The notes below the pieces were generated by a model. The model ran no database searches, had not been told where the DNA came from, and saw nothing but the letters and a program-made list of their open reading frames with translations. Below, in pieces: positions 47,621 to 55,866 of a stretch of DNA of 64,000 bases. The position numbers and the translations under genes are program-made. Origin of the DNA: Chitinophagaceae bacterium (GTDB taxonomy: Bacteria > Bacteroidota > Bacteroidia > Chitinophagales > Chitinophagaceae); contig JAHBTJ010000008.1 in NCBI GenBank assembly GCA_019638595.1, positions 62,001-126,000 on the forward strand, read 5' to 3'. Numbering within the stretch: the stretch's first letter is position 1; the number at the start of each line of letters is the position of its first letter.

Positions 47621-49510
47621 TTATACGTTTACTACCAATATGGGGATCTTAAGATCGTGCCGTACGGAGTTCACTGTTTGCCCATGCACAAAATCTTCCA
47701 ATCCTTTATGTCCGTGCGCCCCTATCACCAGCAGGTCGGCCTGTTGTTCCTTCACTATCCGCACAATTTCTCCCGCACGTTTATAAAACCCTAACCCAAT
47801 TACAGCCTTATATCCTTTTTCCATCAGGGCATCCCTGTACATTAATAACCTTTTCTCGTCTTCCTTGGTTTCAAAGTCGTCGCTCTCCCTGCCCAGCATA
47901 CGTGCCGATACACTTTCCACTACATGTATCAGCAGGTAAGTAGCTTTCGTTTTGCCCTGTGCAATAGCATGCGACAGAAGCTTTTTATCATTTTCGCTGA
48001 ACTCCAGCGCTATTGCCACTTTTTGAAATTCGGGAACCTGCAGGTCGAGCGCTCCTGCCGGCTCAGGATGTATAGTGAGCGAAGGGGTTTTACGCAGTTT
48101 AAATAGTACGGGGTGCAAGCTGATATATAACAGCAGCAGGAAAAAAAATATTCCCGATGCCACTATCAGTATTTTGGCAGGCAAATAGCCTTCCATTAAA
48201 AACACATCTGTAATTTCCTCCCACACCATCCTGATATTAAGATACACCAGCACTATAGCAATACTCCAGGCCAGTATTTTTATTATTGGTTTAATAGCAA
48301 AAGCGCCCATCGTTTTTTTATCGCTCACAAAATGAATAAGCGGTATTACCGCAAAGCCCAGTTGCAAACTTAATATCACCTGGCTTAATATCAGCAGGGC
48401 ATCCAGCTCCTGGTCGCCGTATATGCCAATTACAACCAACGCGGGAACAATAGCTATAAGGCGGGTGATCAAACGCCTCAGCAATGGGTTGATGCGTATG
48501 CGCAAATATCCTTCCATTACAATTTGCCCGGCAAGGGTGCCGGTAATAGTAGAGCTTTGCCCGGCAGCAATAAGCGCTACCGCAAAAAGGGTAGAAGCCA
48601 AATTACTTCCCAGCAAGGGCGACAATAGCTGGTGAGCTTCTTCCAGCTGCGCCACCCCGGTTCGCCCGGTTTTAAAAAAGGTAGCTGCGGCCAATACCAG
48701 GATCGCCGCGTTTACCAGGAAGGCGAGATTAAGGGCAACGGTACTATCCAGCACGCTCATTTTTAAAGCAAAGCGTATGCTTTTATCATCCCGCTTTATT
48801 TTACGGGTTTGCACCAGCGATGAATGCAGGTATAAGTTGTGCGGCATTACAGTGGCGCCAATAATGCCTATGGCTATATACAGCGCTTCGTTATTGGGCA
48901 AGCTTGGAATTAAACCTACAGCCACCTCGGGCAGGTGCGGTTTGGCAAGAATAATTTCAATAAGAAAAGAGATACTGATAACCCCTATCAGCGTAATAAT
49001 AAAAGCCTCCATAACCCTCATGCCCATGCGCTGTAAAAAAAGCAGCAAAAAAGTATCAAGCGCTGTAATGGCTACCCCCCACATCAGCGGCAGGCCTGTA
49101 AGCAAGTGCAGCCCTATAGCCATGCCCAATACTTCAGCCAGGTCGGTAGCGGCTATGGCTATTTCGGCCAGCAGGTATAAAATAAAGTTTATGGCCTTGG
49201 GGTAGGTTTCCCTGTTAGCCTGTGCCAGGTCGCGCCCGCGAACAATACCCAGCCTGGCAGAAAGGCTTTGCAGCAGCAACGCCATAATATTACTCATCAG
49301 CAACACCCATATAAGCGTATACCCGAATTTACTTCCTCCTGCCAGGTCGGTTGCCCAGTTACCGGGATCCATATATCCTACACCTACCAGGTATGCCGGC
49401 CCCAGAAAAGCCGCTACTCTTTTCCATTTGGGCTTTCCGTGCCCGGCTGTTGTGTCAATACTGGAATGTACTTCGCTCAGCGAAGCATCTGTATTTGTTT
49501 TAAGACTCAT
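47621..49510 (-). CDS. mntH: Nramp Mn2+/Fe2+ transporter fused to a universal stress domain
   Basis: This is a proton-coupled divalent metal importer of the Nramp/MntH family. From ATG 49510 it has 629 residues. The first 420 or so hold the metal-site motifs MDPGNW and MPHNLYLHS in about 11 membrane helices. From about residue 480 a cytoplasmic UspA-like domain follows (VAIALEFSENDKK, and the GAHGHKGLEDFVHG nucleotide loop). The fusion suggests that transport is tied to ATP level or stress state; this is inference. A TTG at 49519 is less likely. The gene overlaps the end of the MntR-like gene by about 11 bp. Confidence 0.94.
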   Translation of the reverse strand: MSLKTNTDASLSEVHSSIDTTAGHGKPKWKRVAAFLGPAYLVGVGYMDPGNWATDLAGGSKFGYTLIWVLLMSNIMALLLQSLSARLGIVRGRDLAQANRETYPKAINFILYLLAEIAIAATDLAEVLGMAIGLHLLTGLPLMWGVAITALDTFLLLFLQRMGMRVMEAFIITLIGVISISFLIEIILAKPHLPEVAVGLIPSLPNNEALYIAIGIIGATVMPHNLYLHSSLVQTRKIKRDDKSIRFALKMSVLDSTVALNLAFLVNAAILVLAAATFFKTGRTGVAQLEEAHQLLSPLLGSNLASTLFAVALIAAGQSSTITGTLAGQIVMEGYLRIRINPLLRRLITRLIAIVPALVVIGIYGDQELDALLILSQVILSLQLGFAVIPLIHFVSDKKTMGAFAIKPIIKILAWSIAIVLVYLNIRMVWEEITDVFLMEGYLPAKILIVASGIFFFLLLLYISLHPVLFKLRKTPSLTIHPEPAGALDLQVPEFQKVAIALEFSENDKKLLSHAIAQGKTKATYLLIHVVESVSARMLGRESDDFETKEDEKRLLMYRDALMEKGYKAVIGLGFYKRAGEIVRIVKEQQADLLVIGAHGHKGLEDFVHGQTVNSVRHDLKIPILVVNV

Positions 49511-50162
49511 ATTGTACAAAAATATTTTGGGCCAATTGCTCTGTTATAATAAAAACAGGTGTGTCTTTTATTTTTATTTCCATAGAGTGGTCAAACCCGA
49601 ATTTCTTTTTCACCTCAAGCACGGTTCCTATAGCTATATTCCGGCGCCGGAGCAATTCCAGCATTTCAGGCGACTGATCGCTTACACCGTTCACAACAGC
49701 CGGCGTATCCAATGGCAGCTCGGTAAGCGGTAAATGATCGGTTGCCTGCATGCGTCCCAAATGATCAGGAATAGGATCTCCGTGAGGATCAAATTTTGGA
49801 TACCCGAGATATTCGTCCAGCTTTTCTATCAGCTTTTTGCTGCTGATATGTTCCAGTTGTTCGGCTACTTCATGCACTTCGTTCCAACTGAAATTTAATT
49901 TTTCGGCAAGAAAATATTCCCACAGCCGGTGACGGCGTACGATGCCCAGGGCTATTTTACGCCCCTCTGTATTCAGCATCACCCCCTTATAAGGCTGGTA
50001 ATGTATCAGCTTTTTTGCAGCAAGCTTTTTAAGCATATCGGTAACCGAGGCGGGCCTGGTATGCAGCTCTGCCGCCAGATCATTGGTAGCCACGGACAGC
50101 TTATCGCCTTTAAGGTGGTAAATGGCTTTTATATAATCTTCTTCACTAATAGAAAAATTCAC
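49500..50162 (-). CDS. mntR: MntR/DtxR-family metal-dependent repressor
   Basis: This 220-residue regulator starts with a winged HTH (EDYIKAIYHLKGDKLSVATNDLA). The dimerisation and metal-binding domain carries EVAEQLEHIS and FDPHGDPIP. A C-terminal SH3/FeoA-like domain makes it the long DtxR-type form. It is the first gene of an mntR-mntH pair and probably senses Mn2+ or Fe2+. A palindrome just upstream of its start is a likely autoregulatory site. Confidence 0.94.
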   Translation of the reverse strand: MNFSISEEDYIKAIYHLKGDKLSVATNDLAAELHTRPASVTDMLKKLAAKKLIHYQPYKGVMLNTEGRKIALGIVRRHRLWEYFLAEKLNFSWNEVHEVAEQLEHISSKKLIEKLDEYLGYPKFDPHGDPIPDHLGRMQATDHLPLTELPLDTPAVVNGVSDQSPEMLELLRRRNIAIGTVLEVKKKFGFDHSMEIKIKDTPVFIITEQLAQNIFVQYES

Positions 50163-50178
50163 CTTGTCTAATTAATAT

Positions 50179-50194
50179 TTTAGACAAACCTAAA
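50179..50194. promoter_or_regulatory. MntR/DtxR-like operator
   Basis: The 16-bp palindrome TTTAG-acaaac-CTAAA has the arm pattern of DtxR/MntR boxes and lies 17 bp before the mntR start. A second inverted repeat (TTGTCTAA/TTAGACAA, 50164-50187) overlaps it. Confidence 0.55.
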
Positions 50195-50328
50195 AAAAGT
50201 TTTTCATAAATAAAAATCACCCGTTCACCTTTTTCAATACCTACAGGTGGCCACCCGGGCACGTCCAAACATTAATTGAATATCTAACTCTATAAAATTG
50301 TATATTTTACAGCCTGAAATGCATTTTT

Positions 50329-51267
50329 ATGCGAAAAATAATTACCATTTGTACCATGCTGGCAGTATTGGCTGCCTGTAAAAGCAAAAAGAAAAACTTA
50401 TCCGGAGAAGAGCCTGTTGATATCAACGATTTCATCGGGTTTTTCCAGGATGTAACCCTGCCTTACAGCATTGCGGATACCCAGATCAATAAAAAGCTGC
50501 CCGACTCTTTGCTTATAGGCAATACTGTGTTTACGCAATTTGTGCCGGACAGCGTTTATACCAAAGACTATGGAAAAAACGTGAAACCCAAGCTATACGC
50601 ACTTGGCAAAATTGAAGATCCCGGTAAGGAAACCTACCTGCTGATAAAGGCCGCTACGCAGGAAAAGCAGGTGGGCTATATTGCATGCTTTGATAAGAAC
50701 AAAGCTTTTAAAACAGCGATGCCCCTCGTAAGAAATAACCCTGATAAAGGCAAATCGCTCAGGGGGAACATTGATAAGCGTTTCACCATTACCACATCCG
50801 AGACCCGTAAGGCTGCCGATGGACAACGTTATTACAAGCTGAATGCCTATGCTTACAACAATGCAGGAGCATTTACCCTTATTAAGATAGAGTCGAACGA
50901 ACCTGTGGTGCCCAAAGAAGTATACAATCCGATTGATACTTTTTCCCGTAAGCATAAACTGGCGGGAGATTACGTGCTGAATAAAAAAAATTTTGTATCG
51001 GTAAGAGATGGTAAGGATGAAAAGCACCTGTTGTTTTTTGTTCACTTCGACAGCGGGAAAGATGAATGTTACGGAGAGCTGAAAGGAGAAGCCAGGCTGG
51101 CAAAGCCGAATGTGGCATATTACCGGCAGGTGGGCGATGCCTGTGTGCTTGAATTAAGCTTCAGCAATAATAAGGTAACCTTGCGCGAAGAACAGGGCTG
51201 CGGCAATTACAGGGGTATTAAATGTGTATTTACAGGATCGTACCCGCGAAAGAAAAAAGGCAAATAG
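50329..51267 (+). CDS. Lipoprotein of unknown function
   Basis: This 312-residue protein has a clear lipoprotein signal (LAVLAAC, Cys17 region) and a lysine-rich mature start. The body is beta-rich with no motif I recognise. It is flanked by mntR (divergent) and a DUF3108 gene (convergent), and neither indicates a function. The GGTNNNNN-type repeats of surface lipoproteins are absent. Confidence 0.8.
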   Translation: MRKIITICTMLAVLAACKSKKKNLSGEEPVDINDFIGFFQDVTLPYSIADTQINKKLPDSLLIGNTVFTQFVPDSVYTKDYGKNVKPKLYALGKIEDPGKETYLLIKAATQEKQVGYIACFDKNKAFKTAMPLVRNNPDKGKSLRGNIDKRFTITTSETRKAADGQRYYKLNAYAYNNAGAFTLIKIESNEPVVPKEVYNPIDTFSRKHKLAGDYVLNKKNFVSVRDGKDEKHLLFFVHFDSGKDECYGELKGEARLAKPNVAYYRQVGDACVLELSFSNNKVTLREEQGCGNYRGIKCVFTGSYPRKKKGK

Positions 51268-51285
51268 TTATTGCATTATTTTTTA

Positions 51286-52080
51286 TTACCTGAATTTGAT
51301 CATAGAGCTTAACGGATACCTGAGGTTGCGGTATCCCATCATATCCACTTTAATATTGCCCACTACAATCGGGCTTTCTATACGCAAAGGAAGCCTGTTA
51401 CCATCGTCGCTCACCCACACCGTCATTTTTTCCCCGCCTTCGAAAATGGTACCTTTAATGAGAAGCGGCTTGAATTTAATAGCCCTGAATTTTCCGTAGC
51501 GTGTTTTAACAGTTTCTTTACCCATGTAGCGTACATACATTTCATGTATTTCATCATCCAGGAACAGGCTAAGATATATTTTTTCGCCGGGCTTGTATTT
51601 GTCAAAATCAATATTACGGGCATAGTATACCGCGCTGATCACATCCTGAACACAGGGTTTGGTTTTATATACGCCTTTGGTAGTTATTACTGTTTGCGCC
51701 TCGTGGTTAAAGCTGGCATTTTCATACTTCTTATATCCCCCTTCATCTATATTGCGGATAAACCTGTAGGGCTTCAGCGTATTGGTGTCAATATAACTTT
51801 CGTACCGGTCGCGCACTTTAAATATCCAATCGTAAGATGAATTGGTCCAGCCCTCGCCTACAGCGTGATATACCGGCTTTCCATTGTAGCTGTCGAGTGA
51901 TGCCGTAAAAGTAGCGGTTCCGGCATCTACATAAATACCCACCACGTTATAAAACACTTTCAGTGTAATTCTCTCACCCGATGAAAAGCTGCTGTTCCTT
52001 ATACCGCAAAATTCATCATCGGCGGTAAGGTGCACACTAAAAACTACCAGCAAAAGCGTACTGAAAATTTTCCGCCTCAT
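51286..52080 (-). CDS. DUF3108 domain exported protein
   Basis: This 264-residue protein has a signal peptide (cleaved near HLTADDEF). The DUF3108 pattern is visible: GERITLKVFYNVVGIYVDAG, VRDRYESYIDTNTLKPYRF, YKPGEKIYLSLFLDDE. This domain is an uncharacterised envelope beta-barrel-like fold of the YmdB/LolA-like size. The gene overlaps the flippase-like gene by 4 bp, so the two are probably translationally coupled and work together at the envelope. Confidence 0.9.
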   Translation of the reverse strand: MRRKIFSTLLLVVFSVHLTADDEFCGIRNSSFSSGERITLKVFYNVVGIYVDAGTATFTASLDSYNGKPVYHAVGEGWTNSSYDWIFKVRDRYESYIDTNTLKPYRFIRNIDEGGYKKYENASFNHEAQTVITTKGVYKTKPCVQDVISAVYYARNIDFDKYKPGEKIYLSLFLDDEIHEMYVRYMGKETVKTRYGKFRAIKFKPLLIKGTIFEGGEKMTVWVSDDGNRLPLRIESPIVVGNIKVDMMGYRNLRYPLSSMIKFR

Positions 52081-53102
52081 TTCTTTGTATTAAAAATTTT
52101 AAGCCCGGCCGCCAGCATACTTCCTGCCAGCGCCGGTACTATTAAATTGACCAGCCATATACCTGTAGATGCCGCATAGATGCCTACAGTATTTGCACTG
52201 AACACTTCAAATAACATAATTCCCGCTTTTCCTCTTACGCCCAGCTCCAGTAAAGCCACTGTAGGAATCAATGCTAAAATAAGATATAATACAGTTATTA
52301 ACCAGAAAGCCTGCCATATTGAAATGTCCACATGCATCAATTGCAGCATCAATATATACTGACAGACGAATACAAGATACCTGCCAAAAGAAAGATACAA
52401 TACTCTTAACAAAATTGTAACATTCAAATCTGCCGCTACCTGCATATGCCGGAACCATTTTTCGGGTAATTTCATTTTTTTACAGCACTTCAGCAGCCAT
52501 CCAAGCCTGAAATAAGAAACAATACAAGCAATGCACGCACCTGTAACGGATGCCTGCAGCAAGATCACCCAACCCTTACCCACATTTTCATATATGGATA
52601 CAACAGCGGGCGGAGCTTTTATAATCAGTAGCCCTGCCACGCCCATTACCAGCGTAACAATTAGCTGGCTGATGCTTCCTACTATCGTAAGAGAAACAGA
52701 TCGCAAACGCTTACCTTCTTCCACATATAACATACGCCCTCCATACTCGCCAATGCGGTTGGGAGTATTTAAGGCAAAGGCAACGCCTGCTAATATGGCC
52801 TTGAATGAATGCCCTAACGAAATACGCTGAAGCGGCAACATCAGCACCTGCCATTTCCTGGCTTCGGCAAGCCAGTTTATGATCATCAGCACTATTATCA
52901 TCCAAAATTTCCATGCCTGTGGTCCATACAATGCTTCACTGATATATTGCAACGATCGTTTTAAATCGGGCTGCCGTATTATTTGCTGGTAAATAGACCA
53001 GGTAAGCCATATAAATACAACAGGACCCAGAATGCGGTTGATAAATATTTTGATACTTTTGTTCAACACTGTCGTCCGGTCAAAAATCAATTGGATTTGC
53101 AT
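52077..53102 (-). CDS. LPG synthase-like / flippase-like membrane protein (UPF0104)
   Basis: This 341-residue inner-membrane protein of the lysylphosphatidylglycerol synthase TM region family (UPF0104) has about eight hydrophobic helices. It carries the family segments LAGVAFALNTPNRIGEYGGR near 105 and LALIPTVALLELGVRGKA near 280. It lacks the catalytic LPG synthase domain, so a role in lipid or polyprenol flipping is inferred from the family only. Its ATG lies inside the 5' end of ruvC on the other strand. A later start (GTG 53069 or TTG 53066) is possible. Confidence 0.85.
   Translation of the reverse strand: MQIQLIFDRTTVLNKSIKIFINRILGPVVFIWLTWSIYQQIIRQPDLKRSLQYISEALYGPQAWKFWMIIVLMIINWLAEARKWQVLMLPLQRISLGHSFKAILAGVAFALNTPNRIGEYGGRMLYVEEGKRLRSVSLTIVGSISQLIVTLVMGVAGLLIIKAPPAVVSIYENVGKGWVILLQASVTGACIACIVSYFRLGWLLKCCKKMKLPEKWFRHMQVAADLNVTILLRVLYLSFGRYLVFVCQYILMLQLMHVDISIWQAFWLITVLYLILALIPTVALLELGVRGKAGIMLFEVFSANTVGIYAASTGIWLVNLIVPALAGSMLAAGLKIFNTKK
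53054..53061 (+). promoter_or_regulatory. Promoter -7 box candidate for ruvC
   Basis: TACTTTTG fits TAnnTTTG and lies 30-37 bp before the likely ruvC start. It is inside the 5' end of the divergent flippase-like gene. Confidence 0.4.
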
Positions 53103-53678
53103 ACAAAATCTCAGATCATTTTAGGAATAGATCCAGGTACCCTGGTAATGGGCTATGGCGTTATTGCGGTTAACGAACGTAGCATAAAATTATTGGAAAT
53201 GGATGCAATAAAATTATCGTCGGAAAAAGATCATTACGAACGCCTGCATATCATTCACCAGAGAGTGCTGTCGCTCATTCACACATTTAAGCCCAACCAC
53301 TTTGCCATTGAAGCGCCTTTTTTCGGAAAAAACGTGCAAAGCATGCTTAAGCTGGGCAGGGCGCAGGGCGTTGCCATAGCAGTAGCTATGCAGGCAGGCA
53401 TACCTGTTACTGAATATTCTCCAAGAAAAATAAAACAATCCATTACAGGGAACGGCAATGCCGATAAGGAGCAGGTGTGGAAAATGCTGCAGCATATTGC
53501 CAATCTTTCGCAGGTAATACAATCTTTTGACGCTTCCGATGCGCTGGCAGTAGCCGTTTGCCATCAACTGCAGCTTAGTTCGGTTATAAAAGACAAAAAA
53601 ATAAAACCGGTTAAGCGGAGCAAAAGTTCATGGCAGGAGTTTATAGCCGGTAACCCCCATCGAATTGTGACTAAATAG
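53091..53678 (+). CDS. ruvC: Holliday junction resolvase RuvC
   Basis: This endonuclease resolves Holliday junctions with RuvAB. The catalytic acidic residues are visible in ILGIDPGT, IEAPFFGKN and SFDASDALAVA (with a second Asp). There is no ATG near the fold start. The best starts are TTG at 53091 or 53097, because the in-frame ATG at 52983 would add 36 residues unlike any RuvC. The 5' end overlaps the divergent flippase-like gene. Confidence 0.93.
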   Translation: MDLHTKSQIILGIDPGTLVMGYGVIAVNERSIKLLEMDAIKLSSEKDHYERLHIIHQRVLSLIHTFKPNHFAIEAPFFGKNVQSMLKLGRAQGVAIAVAMQAGIPVTEYSPRKIKQSITGNGNADKEQVWKMLQHIANLSQVIQSFDASDALAVAVCHQLQLSSVIKDKKIKPVKRSKSSWQEFIAGNPHRIVTK

Positions 53679-53703
53679 AAATAAGGAGATATCAGATTTT
53701 CGA

Positions 53704-54783
53704 TTATTCCAAATGCTTCAGCAGCTTTTTAGCTGCCGATCGTACCTGTACCCAATCTTTTTCCACTTCCTGCGGCGGTAGCAGATCAAAGCAGGTAAAA
53801 ACCGGGCGTTCTATTCTTTCCAATCCGCGAAAAGGCTGCCCGGCTTTCCAGGTTACATTGGCAAAACGCTGGAACAACGTTTTCTCTTTTGCATCCAGGC
53901 TATCGCTAACAATGGCATGCAGTATTTCAGAGGGTAACCTGTGCTGCGCTGCTGCAAAATAGCTTACCCCGCACTCAAGGGCATAAAATCCCGCTATATT
54001 AACAGCAATTTTCTCATCTTTCACCCCTGTAAGCTTTGTAGCGCTTTCATCGCCTGGCTCTAAAAAGGAGGGTACCGGCTGGTGCAAGGCGGTATAATAT
54101 GCCGTCGCTATATGCGCTGCCATGTCTTCGGTAAACAACCTGTCTTTTAACAGGGCGCCGAGCCCTTGCAACTGTACCTGGCGGGGAGCATCTTTAACCT
54201 GCTGCATGGCAGGCAACAGCTTTGTTGCAGCCGCATACAACTGGTCATAATCTTTCTGAACCTCCTCTTCCGACAAAAACGAGGAAGATACAAACACCGC
54301 TCTTGTTACCCGCTCCAGCCCCCGGAAAGGCTGTCCCGCCTTCCAGGCAGCATTGGCAAACCGGTTGAGCAATAATATTTTGCCGGAATCCAGCTTTTTA
54401 TCCAGCAGCGCCTTTATCCATTCCGCAGGTGTGCCTCCGCTCTGCTCCATAATGGCCCCTATCCCACACTCCAGCGCATAAAAGGGAGCAATGCTGATAG
54501 CTATTTTTTCTTCTTTTACCGACCGGGTTATTACAGACGCATCCGAACCTTCGGGCAAAAACACGGGTGCAGCCTCATTACCGGAAGAGTAGTAGGCTGC
54601 TTCCTGGCCGGCAGCCATTTCCAACGCAAAAGAGGTATCGCGCAACAGGGCTGTAATCTTCAACAGCTCATTCTGTATCTGTTTTTCATCAGGCATAGTA
54701 TGTTTATTGGTATGATGCATTGTACATGAATATGAAAATAGGTACAACAATACCCAACCGGTACAAAAAGCGGATATTTTCAT
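53704..54783 (-). CDS. Lipoprotein built from two tandem copies of an unknown domain
   Basis: This 359-residue protein has a signal peptide with a lipobox-like FSYSC near residue 20. The mature part is two repeats of about 150 residues. Each copy holds a FYALECG segment followed by RFAN-x-xWKAGQPFRGLER and a conserved VF ending; copy 1 spans about 40-195 and copy 2 about 205-355. I know no family for this domain. The conserved Trp, Arg and Cys positions suggest a fold rather than simple repetition. Confidence 0.8.
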   Translation of the reverse strand: MKISAFCTGWVLLYLFSYSCTMHHTNKHTMPDEKQIQNELLKITALLRDTSFALEMAAGQEAAYYSSGNEAAPVFLPEGSDASVITRSVKEEKIAISIAPFYALECGIGAIMEQSGGTPAEWIKALLDKKLDSGKILLLNRFANAAWKAGQPFRGLERVTRAVFVSSSFLSEEEVQKDYDQLYAAATKLLPAMQQVKDAPRQVQLQGLGALLKDRLFTEDMAAHIATAYYTALHQPVPSFLEPGDESATKLTGVKDEKIAVNIAGFYALECGVSYFAAAQHRLPSEILHAIVSDSLDAKEKTLFQRFANVTWKAGQPFRGLERIERPVFTCFDLLPPQEVEKDWVQVRSAAKKLLKHLE

Positions 54784-54838
54784 TGTAACAGGTTTGATAT
54801 ACCTGTTAAATTACTTCAAACACAACAGAAAGCTGTAT

Positions 54839-55231
54839 CTAACCAAGATTAGAAACGATTTTTTCCTGGATTTCTTTTAATTGTCCGGGAGAAAGATTGA
54901 GCTTACCCCTGGTGAAATTAAGATCGTCAATAGCATTTATGGGAATGAGATGAATATGAGCATGCGGAACTTCGAGTCCTACCACGCTCATTCCGCAGCG
55001 GTTACAATCGAACGATTTTTCTATGGCTTTGGCAACAGGTTGGGCGAACTGTATCAATTCTGCAAGATAGTCCGGGGGCAGATCAAACAGGTTATCCACT
55101 TCTATTTTAGGAATTACCAGTGTATGCCCCTTTACCAGGGGGAAGATATCCAAAAAGGCGAAGCACTTCTCGTTTTCCCCTATTTTATAGGAGGGAATTT
55201 CGCCGGCAATAATTTTAGAAAAAATCGTCAT
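54839..55231 (-). CDS. HIT family nucleotide hydrolase
   Basis: This 130-residue protein starts MTIFSKIIAGEIPSYKIGENE and carries the histidine triad VPHAHIHLIP. It belongs to the HINT branch, whose members hydrolyse AMP-lysine, AMP-N-alanine methyl ester or dinucleoside polyphosphates. The ATG at 55231 is fixed by this start; a longer upstream frame is not needed. Confidence 0.95.
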   Translation of the reverse strand: MTIFSKIIAGEIPSYKIGENEKCFAFLDIFPLVKGHTLVIPKIEVDNLFDLPPDYLAELIQFAQPVAKAIEKSFDCNRCGMSVVGLEVPHAHIHLIPINAIDDLNFTRGKLNLSPGQLKEIQEKIVSNLG

Positions 55232-55259
55232 TGCGCAAAAATTAATTATTGTAAAAAAG

Positions 55260-55811
55260 TTATTTGTGCAGGTCAATACCTGCATATCCTTCCACTGCCC
55301 GCTGAGGCGCCCTGTCAATGTAAAACTGCCTGTCCTGCGGCGCCCAGGTACCTAACCCGTCTACATACCGGTTAAACATACAGAATGCCGCCGCTATCAG
55401 CACGGTATCGTGAATTTCCCTGTCGGTAGCCTCCTGCGCCCTGGCTGCTTCAATAAGCGCGGCAGTTACCTGTTTGCCGCCTTTTTGCACAGCGCCGGCT
55501 ATGGCAAGCAACGATTTGAGTTTGGGGGATACAGGGGCGGCTGAAAAATCTTTTTTGATCGCATCAATATCTTCCACCCGGCAATGCATGTAATGCTGTG
55601 CTAACGCGCCATGCACATTCTGGCAAAAAAAACAATCATTAAGATAAGATACATAGGCGCCTATCAGTTCCCTGTCGCCCCTGCTCAAAGTATTATCATC
55701 ACTGCGAAGGAGCGCTTCCGCCAGTTGATTCAATGGTTTTTCTGTTTCAGGACGATATGCCATTAATCCCCGAATGCCGGGCAGCCCGTTTCCAAGATCA
55801 ATATGCGCCAT
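55260..55811 (-). CDS. AhpD-like carboxymuconolactone decarboxylase family protein
   Basis: This 183-residue helical protein has the peroxidatic motif C60-x-x-C63-x3-H67 (DCFFCQNVH), preceded by the conserved Glu in RELI. Such proteins are alkylhydroperoxidase-like and reduce peroxides with a thiol donor. It is cytoplasmic and lies upstream of the HIT gene with a short gap (28 bp). Confidence 0.93.
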   Translation of the reverse strand: MAHIDLGNGLPGIRGLMAYRPETEKPLNQLAEALLRSDDNTLSRGDRELIGAYVSYLNDCFFCQNVHGALAQHYMHCRVEDIDAIKKDFSAAPVSPKLKSLLAIAGAVQKGGKQVTAALIEAARAQEATDREIHDTVLIAAAFCMFNRYVDGLGTWAPQDRQFYIDRAPQRAVEGYAGIDLHK

Positions 55812-55866
55812 ATATAATGATTTAAGTGAATGAAGCTTTACAGTAAGCGATGCAAACTTATCAATA

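Noticed and set aside
52983-53090. ATG start for ruvC at 52983
   Set aside because: It adds 36 residues without RuvC similarity and lies inside the divergent membrane protein gene.
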